DNA of 64,000 bases from Tridacna crocea (Eukaryota; Mollusca; Bivalvia; Cardiida; Cardiidae), in the NCBI GenBank assembly GCA_943736015.1, contig OX031065.1, positions 52,244,992-52,308,991 of the forward strand, read 5' to 3'. This document shows, piece after piece, positions 1-12,669 of this stretch. How positions within the stretch are numbered: position 1 is the first letter of the stretch; each line of letters opens with the position of its first letter. Position numbers and translations under genes: made by a program. Under the pieces are notes generated by a model that saw nothing but the letters and a program-made list of their open reading frames with translations, ran no database searches and was not told the origin of the DNA.

Positions 1-150
1 ATACTTTCCAGTAGGACAGGTCAAAAATTTTGCTTGGTAAACTAAAGGGCTGCCTTTCAAATATTGTGGCAAAATGAGCAATCCCTCATAATGATCGAGT
101 TATCACCCCGCAGTTTAATTTATTCACATAAATCATAATTTCACCAAATC

Positions 151-345
151 CTAACTCCTCTATAATACCAAACAACAACACTTTGGACTAATCCAAACTG
201 AAAGCATTTCCAGATGAAAAATAATAAGTTTCACACAATGTAAACTATCATGGTGAAGAAAACATTATGGAAAAAGAAGAAAATGCTGGTTGCCAGCATT
301 TTCTTCTTTTTCCACAGTGTTTTCAAGAGCCAATAACCTCAGGGT
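151..345 (+). mobile_element. Family A MITE, decayed
   Basis: Forward (the side with TCCAAATTGAAAGCA first). The palindrome at about 255-325 is intact except for its apex; the right end is lost. Confidence 0.65.
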
Positions 346-455
346 CAGGTCATTACAACAGTTACTAGAATTGTTTTGTAAAGATGTATTGCATGCTGAT
401 AATCAATATTGCGTGATGTAATCAACAGCAATTTCCTTTCAGGAGGCATTGAATC

Positions 456-689
456 GACCCTTTTCAATATACAATCCCTGGTTTTTACGACCCGTAGGAA
501 GCAGCCTTCTGAAAACAATGTGGGAAAAGGAGAAAATGCTTGTTAAATAGCACTTTCTCCTTTTTCCATAATGTTTTTTTACTCTTCTGAAGTAAAGTTT
601 AATTTCTTGAGTCACATTTATTTTGTCATTTGAAAACGTTTTCAAGTTCTATTTGGACAAATCTAGAATGTTGTTTGGTAAAGAGTTAA
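456..689 (-). mobile_element. Family A MITE
   Basis: Reverse orientation. The left terminus is degraded, the right TTAA is at 686, and the apex of the palindrome is mutated (TTGTTAAATAG). Confidence 0.75.
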
Positions 690-789
690 CAACCACCAGT
701 GCTGAAAGGTCAGTTACCCTTTTAGCATTGCATTACTACAACAAACCCGGTACCACATCAGTTTTGAACATGAATTTCAGTTGTATGTA

Positions 790-1019
790 TTAACTCTTTA
801 TCACACAATCCCGACTGTTAACAACGCGGAGAAAGAAGCCTTTAGAAAACATTGTGGGAAAAGGAGAAAATGCTGGTAACCAGCATTTTCTCCTATTCCC
901 ACAATGTTTTTCACCCTTCATAAAATAAATTTCAAATTTTCAGTCAATTTTATTTTTGTCGTCTGCAAGTGCTTTCAGTTTGGACCAGTATAAATTTTTT
1001 TTGTTTGGTAAGGAGTTAA
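790..1019 (-). mobile_element. Family A MITE, full length
   Basis: 230 bp between TTAA at 790 and 1016. One mismatch in the GGAGAA/TCCTAT part of the stem. Confidence 0.9.
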
Positions 1020-1639
1020 ATGCATGTAAAGAACACTGAGGCAAAAGGAGATAGTGCTAAATTTATTAATCTTTTTCTTCAATTGCTCAATTCACCTGAT
1101 CCCAAAAAGTTACTACAATAATTTTTTGAAAACAAAAAGGCCATAAAGTACCATCTTCGCGAGCCAAGGTTATGATCACTATGTGGATCTTACCTTGGCT
1201 GATTGAGCCTGATTTCGAGATTCCTGCGATGCGCCCTCTATTGGATGCTGGTTATTACCTCCCTTTACATCATATTTCTAAAAGCCAATGAAATACCGTT
1301 TCACAAACCACTTACGAATACACATGAAGCGATAAGCAGACATCCCTGTGGGTTTCCATGTTTACCTTCTATTCGAAAGGTAGTGACCTTATTCTATTTT
1401 TATCAAAGATGAAATGCTACGAGCAGTTTCATTCATTGCAGTCAGAGCTGGCTGCATCCAATGAAAATGCATATCGGGGGGAATTTAAAAATCAAGCTCG
1501 ATCCGCCAAGGGTAGTGTAGCGTAGTGAATTGTCAGCCTTGGCTTGCGAAGATGATAAAGTGCTAGTATTTGCCTCAGTAAAGTTATCTAGGATTGATAA
1601 AGCTAAAGAAATCCTGGTTGTGATGCATAACACATTAGT

Positions 1640-1869
1640 TTAACCCTTTACCACACAATCCTGAGATTTCACAACCCTGAGAAAAAAGCCCTTTGAAACC
1701 CTTGTGGGAAAAGGAGAAAATGCTGGTAACCAGAATTTTCTCCTTTTCCCACAATGTTTTCTACCCTTTCCAAATCAAATTTCAATTTCTGATTTACAAT
1801 TATTTTTTCATCTGCAAATGGTTTCAATTTGGACTTGTCCAAAAATTTTGTCGTTTGGTAAAGAGTTAA
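1640..1869 (-). mobile_element. Family A MITE, full length
   Basis: 230 bp. TTAA ends at 1640 and 1866; the stem apex reads GCTGGTAACCAGA. Confidence 0.9.
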
Positions 1870-1935
1870 TGACATACACTTTGACCGACTTGACCCACTT
1901 TTGAACTTGTAAGAGGCATCATTCCTAAATTTCTG

Positions 1936-2084
1936 TTAAACCGTTTACCAAGCGACAAAATCTGAAAACACTTGCAGATGGCAATATATAGCTCAAAAAT
2001 TGAAATTTGTTTCCTGCAGGGAAACCAGCATTTTCTCCTTTCCCACAATGTTTTCAAAAAGCTTCTTTTTCAGGGTTATAGTTC
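1936..2084 (+). mobile_element. Family A MITE lacking the left palindrome arm
   Basis: TTAA at 1936. Sequence jumps from TTGAAATTTGTTT to AAACCAGCATTTTCTCC, so one whole arm is gone. Confidence 0.7.
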
Positions 2085-2223
2085 ATCCCGGTAATTATTT
2101 TGGTATTTTGTAAGTAAATATAGACAAGGGGTCTAACATGACCAAAGGGCAGATATTACAGGGTTCAAATTCAGACCAAATAACAAAGTCTATTTCGTTT
2201 CAATTTTGTCATGAAATGTACTA

Positions 2224-2887
2224 TGTTACAGGAGACCACTCCTTCATGCAAGGCTTCGTCCTGATTTAAATACAATACTTAATAACTGTATTGGGGAGAT
2301 ATCTCTTTGGTTCAGTGGTTAACCCATCACGAAACAGCAAAATTTTAGACTTATCCAAATTGAAAGCATTTGCAGACGACAATTTCAAAGTGGCTCAAAT
2401 GGCGCAATTTTGCTTTGATAGGGTAGAAAACTTTGTGGGAAAAGGAGAAAATGCTGGTTACCAGCATTTTCTCCTTTTCCCACAATGTTTTCAAATGGCT
2501 TCTTCCCCAGGGGCGTCAAAAGGTGTCAGTGAGTGGTAATGGGTTAAGGTATTGGCCTTTCACCCGGGGGTTTGTAAATGGGAGGTCATGCAGGATTGGC
2601 CATTGAGCCATTAATCCTATTTGTTGTCCAAAACGGACTTTTTGTCTAATAAGGCTTTGAGTCATTAATAAATGAGGACTTCAAGAGGGGTTGTGTTACA
2701 GGAAACCACTCCTTCATGCATGGCTTCATCCCAATTTAATTATAATACCTAACAACTGTATTGGGGAGATACCTCTTTAGCTCAGTGGTTAAGGTATTGG
2801 CCTTTCAGGGTTTAAATCCTGCCCAGTCCCTTATTTCTGCCATGTATTTGTTAATTTGTTTCTTTGTTATCGACTCTGTTCGTAAGC
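2224..2887 (+). mobile_element. TRIM-like element 1, older copy carrying a MITE
   Basis: It has the same layout as the element at 39416. The 5' LTR starts at 2224 (TGTTACAGG). A decayed primer site is at 2579-2596 (about 13 of 18 matching). The purine tract AAGAGGGG precedes the 3' LTR at 2694-2887. The flanking duplication is ACTA (2220-2223 and 2888-2891). The 5' LTR has lost about 80 bp and contains a family A MITE at 2319-2547. Confidence 0.75.
2319..2547 (+). mobile_element. Family A MITE inserted in the TRIM 1 LTR
   Basis: 229 bp with TTAA at 2319 and 2544. The flanks TTCAGTGG and GGTATTGG join across a single TTAA in the homologous LTR at 2785-2800. Confidence 0.92.
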
Positions 2888-3011
2888 ACTAAATAACAGC
2901 TATATGAATATGTTCGTCCATGAAGCTACAATCACAGATCAAATATCAAGCAAATTAGGGTCAATTTTGCAGGTCGAACATAACCGTGCAACTGTGACAT
3001 TACCCTTATTT

Positions 3012-3751
3012 CAGGGCTAAATGCCACATCTTAGACAATGACAGCAGGTTTTCCTACCATGCATCGATTTAAAACATGATGTTAATAAATAACTTCCAGG
3101 CAATAAAATTCTGTTTCCAACAAAGTCAACAGTGTTTTCAGATTTATAATCTTTCAAATCGAAACTAGCCATTTTGACAAGCTTTCATGTATGTTAAAAA
3201 AGATTTCATCGGTCAGTTTACTGGTTCTCTACCCTACGCTATCAATGAATTACAAAGCCAATACTCTTACAGTAGAACTAAAATGCAATGGTACAAAACT
3301 GAAACTGAAAATTAGATTTCTTTAATTTACATCTAAGACATTTACGCTTACACAATGGTTCTGAATAAGAATCAACAAGTTGCATTTAAAATTGCCAAGA
3401 AGGGGCACAATTTGCAATTAAATGAGCCCAGTTAACAAGCATTTTCAGATTTCTACAAGTCAAATCTCGTGGTAAATTTCATCGTAACTTGAATCCTGTG
3501 TCATAGTTGTGGTAAGACTGAGCCAAATCAAGTAACAACCAATCAAATTGCATTTTACAAAAGAGTTGTTTCGGTCAAGTATGGCGTTAATTTGAAATTA
3601 GCTGTGACAATGTAATTGACAATTGGTTTTGTTCTCTGGTTGATCAATATGGAAAGAAATAGTCGTCTGTAAGTTATTTATTAACATGTTTTAAGTCAAT
3701 GCATTGTAGGAAAATTGGCTGTCAATGGCCGAGATGTGGCATTTAGCCCTG
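3012..3751. mobile_element. TIR element, 740 bp
   Basis: The ends are inverted copies for about 85 bp, opening CAGGGCTAAATGCCACATCT on each side, with several mismatches further in. No coding frame and no clear target duplication. Confidence 0.65.
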
Positions 3752-5315
3752 AATGTAGAGTGGTGTTTCAGTTGCACTGTTGTCACATGTTGTGTCAGGG
3801 TTGCGAAATTGAACCTATTTGGCTAGATATCTTGATCTGTGTTTGGTTTAACGGACTGATTATGGTTACTTGACTTTATTATTGGGCCTAAATCCGAACC
3901 CAGTAATATCTGCCCTTTAGTCATATTCAACCCTTTGTCTATATATACTTACAAAATAACAAAACATTTACTGGATCAAGTCCCTGTACCTACAAGCAAA
4001 AGAAGATAAATTATAATAAATAGAAAGTGCTGCTTTCCAGCTTATGTCTTCTATCTTCAGTCTGAAAGTCTGCTCCAATGCTACTTTTTGTTTCTGGTCT
4101 TCGCAGACCTTCAGAGCAACGTTCATGAAACAGGTCTGGAATAAATACGATTTTACCCACATCTTTTGGAACAGCTCTAATGACAGCTAATAAGATGGGC
4201 ATGGATCGTTAAAAAATGATTAATCTTTGCAAAAAAACTGATGTTAGTTAATATCTAAATCTTACCTTCCAGGAGTGTAAAATGTTTTCTTTGTCTACTT
4301 GTCCTGTAGGACGAGTGGGTAGAAAAGTTACTTATGATTATCCGTATGACACTATCACTTGTCCCAACTTGAGGACTTGAATGACCATTTCTATTGAATA
4401 TACTATGGTATAAACAAAGCAGATGGTGTTTAATACCGACTTTCTTCTGGTGACTTGACTAGTAAACATGACCCGATCTAACAATAGAGGAACATTGCAG
4501 CATAGATCTTACAAGTATACTACTCTAACCAACGCCCACTCGTCACAATTTGGCCAATTCCGTACCTACATCTAATCTCGTCTGTATTACAGTCATTTCC
4601 ATTTGAACTAACATTCATGTGATTCTATATATATCACACCACTGACAGTCGTTTGACAATGACATAAACAGCATTGATGAAGTTATTCACATCTGTCTAT
4701 TTGTTGTTGAAAATTTTAATTGGGATATGATAAACCAATTTAAAAATGAATATAAATCTATAAAGTGTTTGTCATTTGTCATTTAAAATATATAAAGAAA
4801 GATTTTGACAGCAAAATGAATCTCAAGTTTTCCTTTGACATTGTTAGACGAGTCTTACAATTTTCAGAACAGTAAACCGGTGTTTTTCTGGGCGATGACA
4901 CTCGTCACAACTCGGCTGATTACATACTTGCATCTACAATTGATGGCTCCCATCACCTGAGGTATGTCGAATGGGGCGATAAATGTACCAATCTGCTCCA
5001 TATCAAGACGCCATGAACAGAAAACCCGTCAAGCACTTTACAGATGCGCATGCATAATAAACAAACATCCTGTATCATGATCACGAGACACTCTGGAATT
5101 TCACTTTTACTTTCGTTTTGTGTTCGCCGTGAAATAACTTGTAATTTGATTTTTACTTGACAAACTTAGAATTCAATAGTTATAAAATGTTATCGTCTGA
5201 CAGGATGAGCTTGGCATTTTTTCTACTTGCCTGAAGCCGAATGTTCTTGTCAATGAGAAGTCAAGTGGAATTTTACAACCCGGCCTTTGTGCAAATCTGT
5301 ACTTTTCAATGTAAA
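3752..5315. other. No gene seen
   Basis: AT-rich sequence with the family C fragment. GACGAGTGGG (4312) and its inverse CCCACTCGTC (4541) suggest an eroded element, but I cannot draw its borders. Confidence 0.4.
4053..4126. repeat. Family C fragment
   Basis: Diverged single-arm relative of the hairpin at 57006, sharing CTTCAGTCTGAAAG-like and CTGGTCTTCGC blocks, and extended by GCAGACCTTCAGAGCAACG. Confidence 0.55.
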
Positions 5316-6850
5316 TACTGTGGATTCATATAATTTCGTTGGTATGAAATTTCGTGAATTTTTCAAATTCGGCATTTTCGTTGGACCGTAAATTCGTTGA
5401 TTTTCCATTTCCAAAAGAAAATTTTTTTAGTGAAAAAAAAATCTAAACTGTCCATTATAAAGTGTGTCAAAGAAAAAAAGATAACATAAGACGGGACTCG
5501 ATCGATGACAAGTATACAGGTATCGTAACGGGTGTAAAGGGTGTAAAGTTTATGACACTTATCTGATAATCTGGTCGCCGGTCTCAAGTCTATCAATTAA
5601 GACATGCGTCATTATTTACAATTTACACGGTTATTATTTAATCCTGTTGTCACAGTTTACAGTCAAATTTTAAGCCGTAAAAAATACGACGACGTTTTCA
5701 GATTCGTCTGCTTTGAAATTGCTGACTTCTGAAGCTACCCTTCCCACATGTCTGGGTCACTTAGGAAAACAAGACTGCTTACCGCATATTCGCCGATATA
5801 TTGTGACAGAAGGAAAGAGATCTTATGTTTAGAGCTCGAGTCGTTTATCATTACTGAAATGATACATTTTACCTTGTTCTCCAAAAGTGTGTCCGAAATA
5901 GTAAGTGTAAACTCCGACAAATTTGCATCTAGATCTATATTTAAAACAAACGTGAAGGGTTAAAATTGTAGGAGACCTAAGTTTCGTCTTCCATTCAATC
6001 TTGCGCGACTTCCAAAAGTTGCTTTCTAATACGAGCTAAGCCATTGTTCAACTGGATGGGATAGATCGACGATCAGACTGCAAGTTCTGTTTAGTCTGAC
6101 ACCGTCCAACAACACCTTGAAATCCACCATCTTGTCATCACCAAATTCAATATTAGAACGACCCAAATATAAAACAAGCCATCCGTCAACATGATTTTAT
6201 GCCAGTCGCAGGTACACACGCGTTTGCAGTAACATTTTGATTTGGGGTAGATCTATGACGTAACGTGTAGGTCATTCGAGCAAGAAGGTTGTAAAACAAA
6301 CGTTTGTTTTACTAATTTACGACTGTTTTACCCCAGGAAATCTATGGTCACATTGCGTTTAGAAATGGCTATTTCAAAAACACATGGGCAATCGTGTCAC
6401 GTTTTGTGTAGTCGGCAGAAAAGTGGTATGGCTGTTTGTAAAAAAAAATCCTCGCAGCCGAAATGCAACAGTAAAAGATAAACATGGATTACTTGACTCG
6501 CTGCGTGTAGGTAGTTTTTCACCAGTGTTTATGCAGTCGTCGCCAGGATAACAGAAAAAGAAATGAAGTTAAGGCAATGAAAAAAACCACTATTTTTACT
6601 TGGTAATTCTTAAGTCTCAACGAAATCTTTATAGGAACAAATAATCTAAGGTGTAAATAACTTTCTGTTCAATAGTGTGTACATTTTAACGTTGGCGTTG
6701 TCACGTTCGTTATTGATCAATTAAGCCAAACCCAACTTAGTTGAAGATGGTAAAGGACCTATCTTTCGTAGGGAACTTGAATTCGTGGACTTACCTACCC
6801 ACGAAATCAACGAAAATTAGTACTCAACGAATATTAATGGTTTCACAGTA
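5316..6850. mobile_element. TA-flanked TIR element, 1.5 kb
   Basis: The left end TACTGTGGATTCAT, with TTTCGTTGGTA further in, matches the inverted right end. TA flanks each side, as in Tc1/mariner-type insertion. The inside has no transposase frame. A decayed relative of the end motif occurs at 42075-42150. Confidence 0.55.
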
Positions 6851-7190
6851 ACTGTTGATCTACTTGAGAAATGAAAACACAGTAATATCATCAATGCGCA
6901 TGTTTCAGCTTGTGCGAAAATGGTTATTAGAGAACAAGACTGTACAAAATTGTTTAACGGAAGTCGCCTTGTTAGTTGTTTACAAATTACATTGGTTTCA
7001 CTTACTTTGAAAAGAAAACGATAAATTTCCATTGATTTAATTGCTGCTCTGCAGCACAGTTTGCATGATGTTAAAGATTGATCATTTGTCTAACGATATA
7101 TGCCGATTTTATAAGCTGTCATTTGAAATTTTGTCACAAAGAGCTGTTCGAAAGATGCAGGTAATATCATATTAATTCAAGATACTTTTA

Positions 7191-7264
7191 ATGAACGTTG
7201 CTCTAAAGGTCTAGCAAAGACCAGAAACAAAAATAGCATCGGAGCAGACCTTTAGACTGAAGGT
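7191..7264. repeat. Family C fragment, opposite orientation
   Basis: It carries AATAGCATCGGAGCAGACC and GACTGAAGGTAG as in the 57006 arm, plus GAACGTTGCTCTAAAGGTCT as in the 4053 fragment. Confidence 0.55.
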
Positions 7265-7315
7265 AGCTCATATCCAAATGTCCATTTCTCATAATGTTAT
7301 TTTCTACAAGGTCGC

Positions 7316-7545
7316 TTAACCCTTTACCACACAGTCCCGACTTTTAACGACTCCACCAAGGAGGCCTTTTGAAAACATTACGGGAAAAGGAGAAAATGCT
7401 GGTAACCAGCATTTTCTCCTTTTCCCACAATGTTTTCTATCCTTCCATAAACAAAATTTCAATTTCCAAGTCACACTGGTTTTGTCAGCTGCAACTGCTT
7501 TCAAATTGGACAAGTCTCAAAAGCTGTCGTTTGGTAAAGAGTTAA
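7316..7545 (-). mobile_element. Family A MITE, full length
   Basis: Its right TTAA (7542) is also the left TTAA of the next copy. Confidence 0.9.
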
Positions 7546-7768
7546 CCCTTTCCAAAACAAGCCCTTGTTTTCACGTGTCTGCAGTACAGGTCTTTGAAAA
7601 CACTGTGGGAATAGGAGAAATTGCTCGTAACGAGCAATTTCTCCTGTTCCCACAGTGTTTTCTACCCATTTAGAGAAATTTCTGCCATTTTTATCAAATC
7701 TGAAATTGTCGTCTGCAAACTCTTCGAGTTCGGAAGGGTCTAAAATCTTTCGTTTTGTAAAGGTTTAA
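7542..7768 (-). mobile_element. Family A MITE, divergent subfamily
   Basis: The stem differs in paired positions (CACTGTGGG with CCCACAGTG; ATTGCTCGT with ACGAGCAAT). The end TTTCCAAAACAAGCC resembles the copy at 11874. Confidence 0.85.
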
Positions 7769-9104
7769 GCACGGGATCGTCTGGCAAAGGGTAAAAAAAA
7801 GGTCATTTTTATCAAATTATCCAAACGGTTCAAGGACTGAACTTCAGTCTGAAGGAGGGAGTGTCAATTGTCAAGCAACATGCCTTCATGATATTACAAA
7901 AAAATCTGTATAATCTCCTGAAATCTTTAAAGGTTCTGAAAGAAATCAACTTCATGAAAATAAACCAATACGAGATCTCAATTGAAAACACTAGGAAATA
8001 GTTTAAAATAGGTTGGTTTTACCGGTAGTTGCTGGAGAACCATGTCAAATGTTTGAGCTGTCGACAGGAAAATCACTTACAACATGCTTGAACTAAAATG
8101 GTTGTACAGTTTTAACTATAGATGGCAGTGAGGTTGACGTCAAAGTAGTTCCGGCCACTCAAATGTACCGGTGTATATATGGTGATACCGGAATCTACGG
8201 ATATCGGTACATAGTAAAAAATATTTTAAACGCTTTGCCCTTTTAGTTCAACCGTGACCTAGACAATGTGAATCCCCAATTACTTTATAAAAATTTAAGT
8301 ATACGTGCAATAATCTATTAGATAGAATTTCGTCTACCGATTTATATGTTGTTTGAATGTATAATAATTATGTTTACATTCTGCTTAACAGTATAAATAA
8401 ATCGTCACTTACAACTTCGAATTGTAGCGGTTGTTGCGTTTACAAACGAGATGACAAGCAAGGGAGACTACCGACTGGTTAAAAATATTATTAGCATTCT
8501 TTCATTCTTTTACGCCTCTCTTGATTTTGGATTATATAGCAATCCTTCAGAAACGTAAATATTTACGTTACCATCGTGAAAACATTATATAATCCATTAT
8601 AAGTAAGCGTAAGAGTTTTTTTTTTATGCCGATCGTCTCCACAAACTATGAGCGTGCACCATATATTTTTTTATTCGTCTTTGGTTTTAGGCTGCTCAGA
8701 ATTGTAAGGGAGACGACTCTGGACCTACGCAGATTTAAGAAAGTACGAGTTTTCTCCCTTAGACCATTAAATGTTTGCAATATCGCCAGTCTTCAGTGTA
8801 ATGAAACATAGAACTTGATTCGGGTTTTATTCGAATGAAGAGCGCAAAGGGAAGTAAATACGTGAGAAAATATGGAGAAAAAGAAATAAATATTTGTAAA
8901 TAAATAGGTAAATGGATGTGTTTTGCTTCACGTGGCTGCACAAGTTCCTCATTACATTTTCTATTTTGGTTGCTATTCAAACAGCAGGAACAAAACTACT
9001 GGAAACAAAGGAAATGACTCAAATCCATAATAAGCATTAACTCCATAAACAGTATCAGAAACCATTTTGCCAAAATATTTGCACTAAAATATTTTCACTA
9101 AAAT
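7769..9104. other. No gene or repeat recognised
   Basis: AT-rich and with short reading frames only. Confidence 0.4.
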
Positions 9105-10460
9105 GGTAAAGAGTTTTGAAATCCATTTTTTTTTGGGGGGGGTGTAAATGGTAAAGACTTTTGAAATTCATTTTTTTTTTTTGTAATGTTTTACCCTCTT
9201 GTTTGAAAGATCTTTTTTCCTTGGTGTCTATAATACTTAGCAGTGCATGCTGTTACATTATATTGCAGTTTAAAGACATCAAAAAGCAAATGAGAAGAAA
9301 CTTCCAACCACTTTAGCAAAATTTTTTTTCTAAAATGGTAAAGAGTTTTGAAATTCAAATTGTTTTTTTTTTTTTGGTACTGTTTTACCCTATTGTTTGA
9401 AAGATCGTTTTCCTCAGTGTCAATAGTACTTAGCAATGCATGCTGTTACATTATTTTGCAGTTTCAAGACATAAAAAAGCAAATGAGCAGAAACTCCCAA
9501 CCATTTTAGCAAAATATTTTCACTAAAATGGTAAAGAGTTTTGAAATCAATTTTTTTAAAAGCTTTTTACCGTGTTGTTTGAAAGAACTTTCTTCCTCAG
9601 TGTCTATAGTACCTAGCAATGCATGCTGTTGCATTATATAGCAGTTTCAAGGCATAAAAAAGCAAATGTGTAGCAACTCCCAACCATTTTACCAAAATAT
9701 TTTCACTAAAATGGTAAAGAGTTTTGAAAGCCATTTTTTAGGGGGTATTGTTTTTCCCTCATGTTTGAAAATGCTTTCTTCCCCAGTGTCTTAAGAACTT
9801 ACCAATGCATGCTGTTACATTATATTCCAATTTCAAGACATAAAAAAAAGCAAGTGAGTAGAAACTCCCAACCATTTTACCAAACTATTTTCACTAAAAT
9901 GGTAAAGAGTTTTGAAATCCTTGTTTTTTTTGGTACTGTTTTCCCCTTTTGTTTGAAAGATCTTTTTTCCTCAGTGTTTATTGTACTTAGCAATGCATCC
10001 TGGTACATTATATTGCAGTTTCAAGACATAAAAAAGCAAATGAGCAGAAACTCTCAACCATTTTAGCAAAATATTTTCACGAAAATGGTAAAGAGTTTTG
10101 AAATCAATTTTTTAAAGCTTTTTACCGTATTGTTTGAAAGATCTCTTTTCCTCAGTGTCTATAGAACCTAGCAATGCATGCTGTTACATTAAATTGCAGT
10201 CTCAAGACATAAAAAAGCAAATGAGCAGAAACTCCTAATCATTTTACCAAAATATTTTCACTAAAATGTTAAAGTGTTGTGAAATTCATTTTTTTTTGTA
10301 CTGTTTTACCCTATTGTTTGAAAGATCTTTTTTCCCTCATTGTCTATAGTACTCAGCAATGCATGCTGTTACATTATATTGCAGTTTCAAGACATCAAAA
10401 AGCAAATTGAGTAGAAACTCCCAACCATTTTACCAAAATATTTTCATTAAAATGGTAAAG
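9105..10460. repeat. Satellite-like array, 186-bp period, about 7 units
   Basis: The landmark GGTAAAGAGTTTTGAA (or a close variant) recurs at 9150, 9337, 9530, 9713, 9901, 10087, 10268 and 10454, spacings 181-193 bp. Each unit has CCATTTTA...TAAAATGG facing each other and the block GCAATGCATGCTGTTACATT. Weak relatives run on to about 10820. Confidence 0.85.
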
Positions 10461-11335
10461 TGTTTTGAAAGAAAAATATCCTTTTTCAACTCTTCGTCTT
10501 TGTGAAAGTATAAGAAGAAGTAGATACTTTGTACCATCTTACATGCACACAAATCACTGTTGGACAAAACTTCAGTTTCTTGAACATAAAGGTAGAAACT
10601 CTTTACCATCTTACTTGTAAAAGAAAAAATGAAGCTTCCATGCTAAAGAGTTTCGAGAAAAGAAAATAATTACTTTTCTCGCAATGTTTGCAACAGCTTT
10701 CTTTCTCAGTGACCATAAAACTTAGCACCATATGCAGTAGATAAAGTTAAAGTTTTTCAGACACTGAAAAGCAAATAAGTAGAAACTCTTCCATCTTTTA
10801 ATATGAAATGGTAAGGAGTTTTGGAAAATTTGCTATTAATTCAAAATTAAAGGGCTCGTGGAAAAGGTTTGATTTTTTTTGCACATATACGAAAGAAATA
10901 ATTCATATGTATCAACATAGAGTTTTTAGAAATATTTTCATGATCAATATTTTGAAAAGATCAGATTTCACGGCCTTGTGAAATTCCCCTGTTAGAAATT
11001 CCCGGGATTTTTTGGTAGCGGACGAAAAATAGTTCGCATGTTGAACATGTGTTTTTTGATGTTTCCAAGATGAAAAACAGTTTGCATGACCTCCTGAATT
11101 TAAAACTACAAGGAAATATATTACACTGTATACTTCTAACAATATAAAATGGCCGTATTCAATTTCTTTCAAACCGTACAACCATCGAAAAATGAAAAAA
11201 ATAAATAAATCGCCTGACCATTTTAGTTCGACCTTACAACATGTACAAGTCGATAGGGACTAAACCGCGAGCGGATTAGACTTAAAATAGAACACTTAAC
11301 GGATAAAATCGTACCCAAACTTACATTTTTATTTC
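10461..11335. other. Degenerate satellite edge, then unrecognised sequence
   Basis: Weak GTAGAAACTCTTTACCATC-like echoes of the 186-bp satellite reach about 10820; nothing is recognised after that. Confidence 0.4.
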
Positions 11336-11395
11336 CTTCATCATCATCACCACCATTCCTACCATCATCATCCTCAACATATTATTACTATCATT

Positions 11396-11428
<33 letters not shown>

Positions 11429-11430
11429 GC
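11336..11430. repeat. ATC/ATT trinucleotide microsatellite
   Basis: Imperfect TCATCA and CCATCA units change into an uninterrupted ATT run. Confidence 0.85.
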
Positions 11431-11873
11431 TGTTTTATCATTAATCTATATATCCTGAAGAAAACTTTTGTGAGAACTACAGTATTTATCCTGTTACCTG
11501 CAATATTTTCGTGACATGAAGTGAGCTTTGATTAACCCTTAGCCTCGTAAAATCAATATCAGACGGCTTAGAACAAGCAGTATGATCTTTAAATTAAAAC
11601 ACTATCCGATAAACAGATGTCTCTCCCATCAAAGAAAAGAGAAAAAATGGGTTTTCATCATTGGGTTGAAAGTTTTATTTCGCTTATTTTGAAGGATAAA
11701 GTTTTTTCAAAGATGTTTGAAATCAAGTCGTCAGCTTGCAATTGGAAAAATTTTCATTACGGCCAATTCTTTTTATTTTATCCCCACATCCTGAATTTAA
11801 TCGATCAAAGTTTTAAAGAAACTTTACCTCAGAAATAATACACAATTTGAAATGAAATGTAGTTAGAACAAAA

Positions 11874-12085
11874 TGAACCCTTTCCCAAACGACAAATTTT
11901 GGACTCTTCCAAACCAAAAGAGTTTGCAGATGACAATTTTAGATTTGGAGAAAATGCCAGAAAGTTCTCAAAAAGGGTAAAAAACACTGTGGGAAAAGGA
12001 CAAGCAATTTCCCCTTTTCCCGCGATGTTTTCAAGACTTTTACTGCAGACACGTAAAAACCAGGGCTTGTTTGGGAAAGGGTTAA
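11874..12085 (+). mobile_element. Family A MITE, divergent subfamily, partial stem
   Basis: The right end GGCTTGTTTGGGAAAGGG with TTAA matches the 7542 subfamily. The palindrome centre is shortened to AAGGACAAGCAATTTCCCC. Confidence 0.75.
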
Positions 12086-12437
12086 CTTGAAAAAATAAAC
12101 ATAATTTTGCTAAAAGATCTACATGTTAATGTTGAAAAGGTTCTAAACACGAGCAGTATTTGAATTCATGTTTTTATGAAGTGGTCAGGTATGGAAGATA
12201 TTTCACGACAAAATTTCACGTGTTTGGGCCATCCTCTGTGAAAAGGGGGACTTACTGAATCTGTGAAAAGGTATCTACCGTTGTCAGCCTGCCCAGTCTG
12301 ACCCAGTTTGAAACATTTACCCATTGGTCCATTTCCTGCATGTAAAAGGACCATATTCTTCACCTTCATAGTGTTCGACATAACAAATCATGAAACCAAC
12401 TAATGACCTGCCTGGCATCATGCCTCAAGGAGATGTA

Positions 12438-12665
12438 TTAACTCATTACCAAACGACAATAAAATAGGCTTGTCCAAATCCAAAGTATTTGCAGACGACA
12501 AAATAAAAGTCACTGAAAATTTGAAATTTTTGTTGTGAAGTTTGGAAACATTGTGGGAAAAGGAGAAAATGCTGGTTACCAGCATTTTCTCCTTTTCCCA
12601 CAATGTTTTTTAAAGGTTTTTTTCTCAGGGTCGTCAAAAGTAGGGATTGTGTGGCAATGGGTCAA
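12438..12665 (+). mobile_element. Family A MITE
   Basis: The right end has decayed to TCAA. It lies 4 bp from the next copy, in the same orientation. Confidence 0.88.
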
Positions 12666-12669
12666 AGAG

